Source: an uncultured Oceanobacillus sp.
GTDB lineage: Bacteria > Bacillota > Bacilli > Bacillales > Amphibacillaceae
DNA: 10,608 nt
Assembly: GCA_938004015.1 (NCBI GenBank)
Contig: CALKWU010000199.1
Span: 1 to 10,608 of the forward strand
Reading direction: 5' to 3'
This document shows, piece after piece, positions 1 to 7,415 of the stretch (the first letter of the stretch is position 1; each line of letters starts with the position of its first letter). The notes below the pieces were generated by a model. It was given only the letters and a program-made list of their open reading frames with translations, ran no database searches and was not told where the DNA came from. The position numbers and the translations under genes were made by a program.

Positions 1-39
1 CAAGATGGTACGCTGAAAAAGATTATGCGGAGTATTATT

Positions 40-579
40 TTATTCCCACTCCTCTTTCAACATCCCATAAATCACCCTATCCAGATACTCCCCATTCAAA
101 TGTTCATAATTACGGATAATCCCTTCTTCCGTAAAGCTAAGCCTCAAAGGTATCGCTCTGCTTTTAACATTATTGGCTGCGACACCTATTTCAACTTTCC
201 TCAAATCCAAATCCTGAAATGCATGATCGATAAATCGCTTGGCGGCCTTTGTCACCAATCCTTTCCCGGTAAACTCTTCCCCCAGCCAATAACCGATTTC
301 CGTTTTCCTAGCGTTCCAATCGATATATAAAAATCCGATAGATCCAGCAATCATTCCTTGATGCCAAATTCGCGCCCAATAACCGTTATTCTCGGATAGT
401 CTGATCAATGACTTTTGGATGAATGTAGCGGAATCCTCGACATTTTTTGTCCGTTTCAGAAAAGAAAGCCATCTCCCGAGATGATTGCGATTTTTATCAA
501 TGAGTTGAAATAAATCCTCGGCATGTCTTAGTTCTAAAATAGACAAATGGCTTTCCGCGTCAATAAATTCTTTATACAC
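40..579 (-). CDS. GNAT family N-acetyltransferase, RimL/YdaF-like
   Basis: A 179-residue protein with the fold signature of GCN5-related acetyltransferases, which move an acetyl group from acetyl-CoA to an amine. Seen in the sequence: a central strand region (GSIGFLYIDW, about residues 79-88), then EIGYWLGEEFTGKGLVTKA, which carries the acetyl-CoA pyrophosphate-binding loop (E-x-x-G-K-G), then a late AANNVKS segment typical of motif B. The length is normal for the RimJ/RimL/YdaF type. The start is GTG at 577-579: an AGGAGG site (588-593) lies 8 nt upstream, and no better start is visible. The gene stands alone, divergent from the alcohol dehydrogenase pseudogene, and its 3' end is 39 bp from the window edge. 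The substrate (ribosomal protein N-terminus, polyamine, drug or other) cannot be told from the sequence. The family call is firm; the specific role is unknown. Confidence 0.9.
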   Translation of the reverse strand: MYKEFIDAESHLSILELRHAEDLFQLIDKNRNHLGRWLSFLKRTKNVEDSATFIQKSLIRLSENNGYWARIWHQGMIAGSIGFLYIDWNARKTEIGYWLGEEFTGKGLVTKAAKRFIDHAFQDLDLRKVEIGVAANNVKSRAIPLRLSFTEEGIIRNYEHLNGEYLDRVIYGMLKEEWE

Positions 580-587
580 AATCCAAC

Positions 588-593
588 CCTCCT
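588..593 (-). promoter_or_regulatory. Ribosome binding site fixing the GTG start of the GNAT gene
   Basis: AGGAGG on the minus strand, with 8 nt between it and the GTG at 577-579. It supports GTG as the true start in the absence of a nearby ATG. Confidence 0.75.
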
Positions 594-690
594 AATCTTT
601 CATATTATCTATTATTTCATTAATGAACAGTAAAACCCTGCTTTTCGTCACCTTTTCCTACTGATAAACATTTTGAAAACGCAGCTTCCT

Positions 691-719
691 TTGCCAACGC
701 TTACATTCTACCTTACAAT
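691..719 (+). promoter_or_regulatory. Predicted sigma-A promoter of the alcohol dehydrogenase pseudogene
   Basis: TTGCCA (691-696) and TACAAT (714-719) are separated by exactly 17 bp, close to the consensus TTGACA/TATAAT. The expected start point is near 726, about 33 nt before the ATG at 759. An inverted repeat (718-735) overlaps the end of the -10 box and the start point. Confidence 0.5.
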
Positions 720-735
720 AGTAAATAGATACTAT
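718..735. promoter_or_regulatory. Inverted repeat over the -10/start region, possible operator
   Basis: ATAGTA (718-723) and TACTAT (730-735) form a perfect 6-bp inverted repeat with a 6-nt spacer. It covers the last bases of the predicted -10 box and the expected transcription start, where a repressor could block initiation. Small dimeric regulators (MarR, TetR, HxlR type) bind dyads of this size, but no regulator gene is adjacent, so the operator role is inference. The region is AT-rich, which raises the odds of a chance dyad. Confidence 0.3.
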
Positions 736-758
736 ATTACAACTAAGGAGGAAGCATC

Positions 759-1896
759 ATGTTGATTAAAGCTGCAGTAGTGAATGGTGTAAATGAAGAT
801 TACCAGTTTGAACAGGTTCGCTTAGATGAACCACGTCCTGACGAAGTGATTGTGAAAATTGTTGCATCCGGAATTTGTCGCTCTGATGAATCTGCCCGTA
901 CTGGTAAAGCTCCTCAAGTTTTCCCGGCTGTATTGGGACATGAAGGTGCTGGGATTGTCGAAAAGGTCGGTAGTGCAGTGAAGGATTAACAAGTAGGTGA
1001 CCAGGTCGTAATCGGTTTCAACTATTGTGGTGCATGTGACAGCTGCCGGACTGGACATCCGACAACTTGTGAACAATGGCCGAAATTGAACATGTCCGGG
1101 GGTCCGTGACGATGGCACCCATACCATTTTCAAAGAAGACGGCACTCCAGTAGCGAACCTTTTCACCCAAAGCTCATTTGCAACCCATGCGTTGGTCCAT
1201 GCAAATAACGTCACGAAAGTGGATCCTGATGTAGACTTACGTTTGATGGGTCCTTTAGGTTGTGGGTTTGCGACTGGTAGTGGAACCGTGATCAACGGGC
1301 TGCAACCAAAAGCAAATTCATCCATCGCAGTGTTCGGTACAGGTGCGGTAGGACTTGGGGCAATCATGGCTGCAGTTCTTCAAGGCTGTTCCACTGTAAT
1401 TGCTGTAGATATTCATGATGCACGTCTCGAGTTGGCGTTGGAATTAGGTGCTACACACACCATAAATAGTAAAACAGAAGATTTACAAGAACGACTCAAA
1501 GAAATCACTGGTGGCAAAGGGGTGGATTACTCTGTCGACACAACCGGGGTCCCTCCAGTCATGAAATCTTCCATCGATGTACTGGCAGTCCGCGGGGTAG
1601 CTGCTCCAATTGCGGTGACACCTCATAATTTGGAAATCAACACATCCATGGACTTAGTACCGACAAGCAGAAAAATCATCGGGGTCCTGATGGGAGATTC
1701 CTACCCACAAATCACGATTCGTCAATTGATAGATTACTATAAACAAGGAAAATTCCCGATCGATAAGTTGATCAAGTTTTATAGATTTGAAGATATCCAA
1801 CGGGCAGCCGAAGACTCGAATACTGGTAAAACGATCAAGCCAGTCATCATCATTGATGAAGAGTACCGTAAAGATGAACCAGTGGAATACAACTGA
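759..1896 (+). pseudogene. Broken zinc-dependent NAD alcohol dehydrogenase (nonsense plus frameshift)
   Basis: The restored reading frame would give 378 residues of a zinc-type medium-chain alcohol dehydrogenase, a cytosolic oxidoreductase interconverting alcohols and aldehydes. Restored-frame landmarks are the catalytic zinc ligands Cys40 (GICRSDE), His61-Glu62 (GHEGAG) and Cys168 (GPLGCG), four structural-zinc cysteines at 90, 93, 96 and 104, a Rossmann loop GTGAVG at 193-198, and Asp217 at the end of the second Rossmann strand, favouring NAD. Two lesions break it: codon 77 is TAA (987-989), where a sense codon such as TAC or TAT would continue into QVGD, and a run of five G at 1098-1102 is one base too long, so the frame shifts until read one base over. 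Everything after that is intact to the TGA at 1894-1896. The ribosome site AAGGAGGAA (745-753) and the terminator are intact. The alcohol or aldehyde substrate is unknown; aryl-alcohol-type dehydrogenases are the closest I recognise. Sequencing error remains possible. Confidence 0.88.
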
Positions 1897-1900
1897 TAGT

Positions 1901-1941
1901 AAAAAATGGACATTTGGTGTTAAGCCAAATGTCCATTTTTT
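1901..1941. terminator. Bidirectional rho-independent terminator, 17-bp perfect stem
   Basis: The arms at 1901-1917 and 1925-1941 are perfect reverse complements of 17 bases, with a 7-nt loop (1918-1924). The outer six pairs are A on the left and T on the right, so each strand ends its hairpin in a T run. It starts 4 bp after the alcohol dehydrogenase stop and lies 33 bp beyond the stop of hutU, so it can end transcription of both convergent units. Confidence 0.92.
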
Positions 1942-1974
1942 ATCTTATACGCCTACTCGCCTATCTATTTTCAA

Positions 1975-3642
1975 TCATTCTTTCAACATTGGAATATGAA
2001 CATTACGTTCTTTCGCCACTTCAATGGCTCTTTCATATCCTGCATCTGCATGTCGGATGACTCCCATACCAGGGTCGGATACAAGGACACGTTCGATTTT
2101 TTGTGCTGCCATTTCGGTACCATCAGCAACTAAAACTTGTCCTGCATGGATGGAGTAACCCATTCCTACTCCACCACCATGGTGTAAGCTGACCCAGCTT
2201 GCGCCACCACTTGTATTGATGAGAGCGTTCAGACTCGGCCAATCTGCAACTGCATCGCTTCCGTCTTTCATCGCTTCAGTTTCACGGTTTGGTGAAGCAA
2301 CGGATCCGCTATCCAAATGATCTCGACCGAATACTATCGGTGCTTTCAATTCACCGCTTGCAACCATTTCGTTCACTTTCAAAGCGAAACGATGTCTTTC
2401 CCCATAACCTAACCAGCAAATACGAGCAGGTAGACCTTGCCATTTCACCATTTTTTGCGCCATGTCAATCCAGTTGACCAGGGCCTCATCTTCTTTGAAC
2501 ATCTCTTTCGCCAGCTGGTCTGTTTTGTAAATGTCCTCTGGATCTCCAGATAATGCAACCCAACGGAAAGGACCTTTCCCTTCACAGAATAGTGGACGGA
2601 GGTATGCTGGGACGAATCCCGGGAAGTCGAACGCATTTTCAACGCCCATTTCTTTCGCATAATGACGGATGTTGTTTCCGTAGTCGAAAGTTTCTGCTCC
2701 TGCTTTTTGGAATGCAAGCATAGCACGTACATGTTTGGCGATGCTTTCTAATGATAATTGTTCATATTTATCAGGGTCATTTTTTCTTAACTCGAGAGCT
2801 TCCTCATACGTCATTCCAGCTGGAACATAGCCATTTCTCGGGTCATGGGCACTTGTTTGGTCGGTGACGATGTCTGGAATGATGCCACGGTCGTAGATTT
2901 CTTGATAAACTTCCGCACAGTTGCCGACTAATCCGATGGAAGCTGGTTCTCCTTTTTCCGTCAATTCTTTCACTTTTGCCAAAGCTTCATCCAAGTCTTC
3001 CATGATGTAATCGCAGTAGCCTTCTTTGATTTTTCTCTCGATCCGCTTCCGGTCGACTTCAACAACTAAGATGACTGCTTTCGCCATTTTACCGGCTAAT
3101 GGTTGAGCACCACTCATTCCCCCCATTCCACCGGTCAAAATGAATTTTCCAGTCAAATCCGGAGTGCCGAATGCTTTCTTTCCTGCCTCAACAAAGCTCA
3201 AATAAGTACCTTGGAGGATTCCTTGTGCTCCGATATAGATCCAGCTTCCTGCAGTCATTTGCCCATACATCATGAGTCCTTCTTTATCCAACTGGTTGAA
3301 GTAATCCCAGTTCGCATATGCTGGCACCAAGTTGGAGTTCGCGATCAAAACTCTTGGTGCATGTTCATGGGTACGGAATTTCCCTACAGGTTTTCCGGAT
3401 TGGATCAATAAAGTTTCATCATTTTCCAATTCCTTCAATTCTCTGATGATGGCATGGTATGCTTCCCAGTTTCTAGCCGCTTTCCCGATTCCACCATAAA
3501 CGATGAGATCTTCAGGCTTTTCCGCAACTTCCGGATCCAGGTTGTTCATCAACATACGCATGGCAGCTTCTTGTGTCCAACCTTTACAAGTCAACTCATT
3601 CCCACGAGGTGCACGAATGTTTTCCACTTTTAAACTAGACAT
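1975..3642 (-). CDS. hutU: Urocanate hydratase
   Basis: Cytosolic NAD-dependent enzyme that adds water to urocanate, giving 4-imidazolone-5-propionate, the second step of histidine breakdown. At 555 residues it has the usual family length (about 550-560). Visible landmarks are YGGIGKAARNWEAY (49-62), the glycine-rich TGGMGGMSGAQPLAG (170-184), GLVGNCAEVYQE (237-248), DQTSAHDPRNGY (261-272), and LPARICWLGYGER (404-416) with Cys409, matching the conserved active-site cysteine known from the Pseudomonas enzyme. Later come GRDHLDSGSVASPNRETE (439-456) and a glycine/histidine-rich HHGGGVGMGYS. The ATG at 3640-3642 has a ribosome site AAGGGGAG (3650-3657). It is the last gene of the operon, 25 bp after the acyl-CoA dehydrogenase and followed by the shared terminator. 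The unusual feature is its separation from hutI and hutH by two CoA-metabolism genes. Confidence 0.98.
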   Translation of the reverse strand: MSSLKVENIRAPRGNELTCKGWTQEAAMRMLMNNLDPEVAEKPEDLIVYGGIGKAARNWEAYHAIIRELKELENDETLLIQSGKPVGKFRTHEHAPRVLIANSNLVPAYANWDYFNQLDKEGLMMYGQMTAGSWIYIGAQGILQGTYLSFVEAGKKAFGTPDLTGKFILTGGMGGMSGAQPLAGKMAKAVILVVEVDRKRIERKIKEGYCDYIMEDLDEALAKVKELTEKGEPASIGLVGNCAEVYQEIYDRGIIPDIVTDQTSAHDPRNGYVPAGMTYEEALELRKNDPDKYEQLSLESIAKHVRAMLAFQKAGAETFDYGNNIRHYAKEMGVENAFDFPGFVPAYLRPLFCEGKGPFRWVALSGDPEDIYKTDQLAKEMFKEDEALVNWIDMAQKMVKWQGLPARICWLGYGERHRFALKVNEMVASGELKAPIVFGRDHLDSGSVASPNRETEAMKDGSDAVADWPSLNALINTSGGASWVSLHHGGGVGMGYSIHAGQVLVADGTEMAAQKIERVLVSDPGMGVIRHADAGYERAIEVAKERNVHIPMLKE

Positions 3643-3667
3643 GATACTTCTCCCCTTTTGTTCAATA

Positions 3668-4807
3668 TTATTTTAAAACGTAATTGGAAATCACCATTTT
3701 TTGAACTTGTGAAGTTCCCTCGAAGATTTCCAGAATTCTTTGGTCTCTGTAAAGTCTTTCTACTTTGTATTCTTTCATATAGCCGTATCCACCATGGATT
3801 TGGACGGCTTTATGGACAATTCGATTGGATGCTTCTGTCGTGAATAGTTTTGCAATCGATGCTTCTTTCGATAATCTGTAACCTGGTTTATCTTTCAAAC
3901 TGGCTGCATAGTAGGTGTACAATCTCCCGACTTGAAGTTCGGTTTCCATTTCGGCCATCATCCATTGCAGTCCTTGATATTCGGAGATGGATTTTCCGAA
4001 GGCTTCGCGTTCTTTGGAATATTTGACCGCTTCATCAAGTGCTGCTTGTGATAGTCCAATAGCCATCGCTGCAATTCCAATCCGACCACGGTCGACAACT
4101 TGCATGGCGATTTTGAAGCCATCCCCCTCTTCTCCAACGAGGTTTTCTTTTGGGATCACACAATTTTCAAATACGACTTCATTCGTTCTCGCTCCGCGGA
4201 TGCCCATTTTGTCATCCCCGGCGCCAAATGAAAGTCCAGGTGTGTCTTTTTCAACGATGAATGCACTGATTCCTCGATTGCCCTTGGTCGCATCCGTCTT
4301 TGCATAAACAACCAATGTATCGGCATAACCAGCGTTGGTGATGAAAATTTTCGAGCCATTCAAGACATAATGGTCACCCTCGAGTTTCGCGGTTGTTCTC
4401 ATGGAACCTACGTCTGTTCCGCCACTTGGCTCGGTCAAACAAAAGGCAAACAATTTCTCCCCACGACAACCAGGAACCAAGTATTTTTCCCGTTGTTCTT
4501 TATTGGCCGCAAGATACAAACTGTCGATTCCGAGGTAATGGGCGGTCAAAATGCAACCTGTCGTTGCACAACCATAGGTTATTTCTTCTACAGCAATCGC
4601 TTCGGAAATCGAATCCGCTCCGACTCCGCCATCTTCTTCCGGATAAGCGATCCCGAGTAATCCCAGTTCCGCCATTTTCGGGATATGCTCCGACGGGAAT
4701 CGGTTATTCTCATCGATTTCTGCCGCTTTCGGTTCGATGACTTCTTTCGTAAACTCCCGCACCATTTCACGAATACTGATTTGTTCATCTGTCAAGTTGA
4801 AATTCAT
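3668..4807 (-). CDS. Acyl-CoA dehydrogenase, embedded in the hut operon
   Basis: FAD-dependent enzyme of 379 residues, the standard length for short/branched-chain acyl-CoA dehydrogenases, which make or reduce the alpha-beta double bond of an acyl-CoA and pass electrons to an electron-transfer flavoprotein. Seen: an N-terminal helical domain (about 1-115), the FAD/substrate motif AFCLTEPSGGTDVGS (121-135), FITNAGYAD (155-163), and a C-terminal domain with QIHGGYGYMKEY (336-347) and IFEGTSQVQ (361-369), where Glu363 is the expected catalytic base. Nothing needed for catalysis is missing. Its ATG (4805-4807) overlaps the TGA of the CoA-transferase gene by 4 bp, so the two are probably translationally coupled. 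hutU follows after 25 bp. The substrate cannot be read from the sequence; the context suggests imidazolepropionyl-CoA/urocanyl-CoA (inference). A butyryl- or branched-chain-CoA role is the alternative. Confidence 0.93.
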   Translation of the reverse strand: MNFNLTDEQISIREMVREFTKEVIEPKAAEIDENNRFPSEHIPKMAELGLLGIAYPEEDGGVGADSISEAIAVEEITYGCATTGCILTAHYLGIDSLYLAANKEQREKYLVPGCRGEKLFAFCLTEPSGGTDVGSMRTTAKLEGDHYVLNGSKIFITNAGYADTLVVYAKTDATKGNRGISAFIVEKDTPGLSFGAGDDKMGIRGARTNEVVFENCVIPKENLVGEEGDGFKIAMQVVDRGRIGIAAMAIGLSQAALDEAVKYSKEREAFGKSISEYQGLQWMMAEMETELQVGRLYTYYAASLKDKPGYRLSKEASIAKLFTTEASNRIVHKAVQIHGGYGYMKEYKVERLYRDQRILEIFEGTSQVQKMVISNYVLK

Positions 4808-5958
4808 TTTCTTCCACCCGCTTTGTCTTTACTTTTATAGATAACATTATGTTCCCCTAATGCTGGGCTTGGTGTGACGATTCTAGGAGGTGTCTCCGAT
4901 AATTTCACCGGATTTCGTGGAATTCTTGTCCTACCGGCTACCGGATGATCGATCTCCAACAACATTTCCCTCTCTTTGATATGTTCACTTTCACTGATTT
5001 CAGCGATATTATATATTTTCGAGCAAGGAACCCCAGCACCATTGATCATTTCCACCGCTTTATCTGCTGTGTAATCAGCCAGCCACGATTCAAGAATTTC
5101 TTTCAATTCCTTCTCATGAATCCCGCGGTTGATATCGGTGTTGAACCTTTCATCTTCCAGCAACTCTTCTTTATCCATCAGTTTGCAAAGTCTCTCGAAT
5201 AAGGGCTCATTTGCTGTAGTGATCGCAACATAATCATCTTTACATTTGTAAATATCGAAAGGTGCACTGATCGGATGACGGTTCCCCACCCGTTCCGGAA
5301 CAATCCCTTCACAGGTATAGCGCATGACATTATGTTCCAAAAGCGCATAAATCGTATCGACCATCGCAATATCTATCGCTTGTCCTACCCCTGTCCGCTC
5401 TCTGTGGAAGAGCGCGATCATAATGCCGATGGTCGCATAGAGAGCAGCACTCATATCCCCGATGGATGCCCCGGTTTTCGTCGGTGGTCCGTCTGGATAG
5501 CCAGTGATGCTTGCGATTCCACCGAATGCTTGGGCGATCAAATCATAGGCTGGACGTTCTTTCAACGGACCGTATTGGCCGAAACCGGAAATGGAACAAT
5601 AGATGATGCCCTCATTCACTTTTTTCAAAGATTCATAGTCCAACTCCAATTTTTCCATTACACCTGGTCGGAAATTTTCAACGATGACGTCTGCTTCTCT
5701 GACTAAATCCAATAAAATCTCACGGTCACTTGGGTCTTTCAAATTCAATTCAACACTTTTTTTGTTCCGGTTCAAAAACATGAAATAGCCGCTTTCGCCA
5801 TTCTGAAAAGGTCCGAAATGCCTCGTATCGTCACCTAGTTCTGGCCGTTCAATTTTGATCACTTCTGCTCCCATATCCGCAAGCATCATCGTACAATAGG
5901 GACCAGCCAACACTCTTGAAAAGTCGAGAACCTTTATTCCTTCTAATGCTTGTTTCAA
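4804..5958 (-). CDS. CaiB/BaiF family III CoA-transferase, embedded in the hut operon
   Basis: A 384-residue family III CoA-transferase, which moves CoA between a donor thioester and a free carboxylic acid through an aspartyl-CoA thioester. Seen: the N-terminal signature VLDFSRVLAGPYCTMMLADMG (10-30) then EVIKIERPELGDDTR (32-46), NRNKKSVELNLKD (63-75), VIVENFRPGVMEKL (91-104), YDLIAQAFGG (138-147), and GASIGDMSAALYA (163-175). Asp168 in GDMSA aligns with the catalytic aspartate of formyl-CoA transferase. The start is TTG at 5956-5958: AGGAGG (5966-5971) lies 7 nt upstream and an in-frame TGA sits just upstream of it, so no earlier start is possible. It lies 142 bp after hutI and overlaps the acyl-CoA dehydrogenase by 4 bp. 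Family III enzymes act on diverse acids (oxalate, carnitine, bile acids, benzylsuccinate, mesaconate), so the family alone does not give the substrate. The position argues for an imidazole acid of the histidine route. Confidence 0.92.
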   Translation of the reverse strand: MKQALEGIKVLDFSRVLAGPYCTMMLADMGAEVIKIERPELGDDTRHFGPFQNGESGYFMFLNRNKKSVELNLKDPSDREILLDLVREADVIVENFRPGVMEKLELDYESLKKVNEGIIYCSISGFGQYGPLKERPAYDLIAQAFGGIASITGYPDGPPTKTGASIGDMSAALYATIGIMIALFHRERTGVGQAIDIAMVDTIYALLEHNVMRYTCEGIVPERVGNRHPISAPFDIYKCKDDYVAITTANEPLFERLCKLMDKEELLEDERFNTDINRGIHEKELKEILESWLADYTADKAVEMINGAGVPCSKIYNIAEISESEHIKEREMLLEIDHPVAGRTRIPRNPVKLSETPPRIVTPSPALGEHNVIYKSKDKAGGRK

Positions 5959-6100
5959 GATGGATCCTCCTCACTCTGATTTCCTATTTCCATTCGTAGA
6001 TTACTAGAGACTTGTTTTACTGCAATTTTAGGGGGAGTGAATTCGGCTAATACTTGCATTTACGAACCTGTTCAGCAAATCCGCTGTCTCTCCATTCAAA
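5959..6100. other. Longest intergenic gap inside the hut operon
   Basis: A 142-bp gap between hutI and the CoA-transferase; the other gaps in this operon are 19-25 bp or an overlap. I see no open frame and no hairpin followed by a T run on the minus strand, so read-through from hutI is expected. On the minus strand TTGCAG (about 6023-6018) and TAATCT (6001-5996), 16 bp apart, make only a poor promoter match. The gap may mark the junction where the two-gene cassette joined the operon, or hold a weak internal promoter. Confidence 0.4.
5966..5971 (-). promoter_or_regulatory. Ribosome binding site fixing the TTG start of the CoA-transferase gene
   Basis: A full AGGAGG on the minus strand, 7 nt before the TTG. 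With the in-frame TGA immediately upstream it decides the start. Confidence 0.8.
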
Positions 6101-7396
6101 TCATCTAGCAACTTTTGAAGTTTCTACAATATGTCCATCCTCTACCACAAGAACCCCATTCTTCACGACGGAGTGCACGTGGTTCATCCCGTATTGATAG
6201 GACAACATCAAATAGTTATGAACATCAAAGATTGTGAAGTCAGCGTTTTTACCCACTTCGATACTGCCGATTACATCTGCTCGATCAATCGCATGAGCAG
6301 CGTTGATGGTACTTGCAGTGATCACTTCTTCCGGTGTCATCCCCATATTCAAGCATCCTAAATTCATGATGAATTGTAAGGAAAGGGTCGGGGATGAACC
6401 TGGGTTGGCATCGGTCGATAAGGCGACCGCTACGCCTCGATCAATCATTTTTCTCGCTTGAGCATATTCAGCCATCAAGAAAAAGGCTGTACCTGGAAGT
6501 AGCACCCCGATGACATCCTGTTCCGCCATCATCTCGATTCCTTTATCCGATGCTTTCAATAAATGCTCAGCAGACACCGCTTTCACCTCGGCAGCGACTT
6601 CCGCACCACCATACGGTACAATCTCATCCGCATGAATTTTCGGTTTCAAACCATATTTTTTCCCGGCTTCCAAAATACGACGGGACTGTTCCGGAGTAAA
6701 AACTCCTTCCTCACAGAAGACATCGTTGAACTCTGCCAGTTCTTTTTCCGCTACCACCGGCAACATGTCATTAATGACGATATCGACAAATTCATCCGGG
6801 TTTTCTTTATATTCCACCGGCACTGCATGAGCTCCCATGAACGTCGATACCAAGTCGATCGGATGATCTTCATTCAGTTTCTTGGTGACTTCCAATTGTT
6901 TCAGTTCGTGCTCCAGCGTCAATCCATAGCCACTTTTCGATTCAACCGTGGTGATTCCGCCTTTCAGCATTTTATCTAATCGAATTTTGGTTTGCTCATA
7001 AATCTCATCGAAGGTTGCCGCTTGGGTTGCACGGGTCGTCGCATAGATCCCGCCGCCAGCATTCATGATTTCCATATACGTTTTCCCTTTCAGGCGCATC
7101 GCATATTCATTTTCACGTGTCCCGGCATGGACGATGTGGGTATGCGGATCGATCAAACCTGGTGTGACGATTTTCCCTGTTGCATCGATGACCTCAGCTT
7201 CTTTCACTTTCGCAGCATGTTCTTTTTGGATTTCTTCATCTGTTCCGACCGCGATGATTTTTCCATTTTCAGCCAGAACACTGCCACCTTCGATGACACC
7301 GATTTCCCGCATTTTTTCCTTCTTTGCCGGCTGATCGGAATGTCCTTTTACGGTAATCAACTGTGATGCATTTTTAATGTACAAAAGACGTGCCAT
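6101..7396 (-). CDS. hutI: Imidazolonepropionase
   Basis: Cytosolic metal-dependent amidohydrolase that opens the ring of 4-imidazolone-5-propionate to give N-formimidoyl-L-glutamate, the third step of histidine breakdown. The 431-residue length is close to the usual 400-430. Metal and active-site landmarks are DPHTH (His85, His87), FMGAHAVPVEY (His190), KIHADEI (His255) and STDANPGSSP (Asp329), with GIYATTRAT (117-125) and VESKSGYGL (151-159) typical of the family. The N-terminal stretch of about residues 18-36 (KGHSDQPAKKEKMREIG) is the expected pre-barrel insert. The ATG at 7394-7396 has a GGAGGGA ribosome site (7401-7407). It follows hutH by 19 bp, consistent with one transcript. Confidence 0.98.
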   Translation of the reverse strand: MARLLYIKNASQLITVKGHSDQPAKKEKMREIGVIEGGSVLAENGKIIAVGTDEEIQKEHAAKVKEAEVIDATGKIVTPGLIDPHTHIVHAGTRENEYAMRLKGKTYMEIMNAGGGIYATTRATQAATFDEIYEQTKIRLDKMLKGGITTVESKSGYGLTLEHELKQLEVTKKLNEDHPIDLVSTFMGAHAVPVEYKENPDEFVDIVINDMLPVVAEKELAEFNDVFCEEGVFTPEQSRRILEAGKKYGLKPKIHADEIVPYGGAEVAAEVKAVSAEHLLKASDKGIEMMAEQDVIGVLLPGTAFFLMAEYAQARKMIDRGVAVALSTDANPGSSPTLSLQFIMNLGCLNMGMTPEEVITASTINAAHAIDRADVIGSIEVGKNADFTIFDVHNYLMLSYQYGMNHVHSVVKNGVLVVEDGHIVETSKVAR

Positions 7397-7415
7397 GGAA
7401 TCCCTCCAAAATGTT

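Noticed and set aside
1..119. A plus-strand frame at the left edge reading RWYAEKDYAEYYF
   Set aside because: Only about 13 codons lie outside the GNAT gene; the rest is antisense to its 3' end. It could be the tail of a convergent gene, but there is too little to support a call.
616..627. 12-bp palindrome TTCATTAATGAA upstream of the GNAT gene
   Set aside because: It is perfect but short and AT-rich, has no spacer, and is not tied to a clear promoter; I could not assign a role.
674..687. Possible CcpA cre site upstream of the alcohol dehydrogenase promoter
   Set aside because: Only the left half (TGAAAACG) fits; the right half lacks the matching CA end, so the match is not better than chance in this sequence.
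822..1367. 181-codon minus-strand open frame across the alcohol dehydrogenase lesions
   Set aside because: It is antisense to the dehydrogenase, with no family motif; the restored plus-strand frame explains the conserved zinc and NAD motifs.
6563..7366. Long plus-strand open frames opposite hutI, and similar ones opposite hutU, hutH and hutG
   Set aside because: They are antisense to well-supported genes, have no convincing ribosome sites and show no recognisable domains; they arise from the codon use of the real genes.
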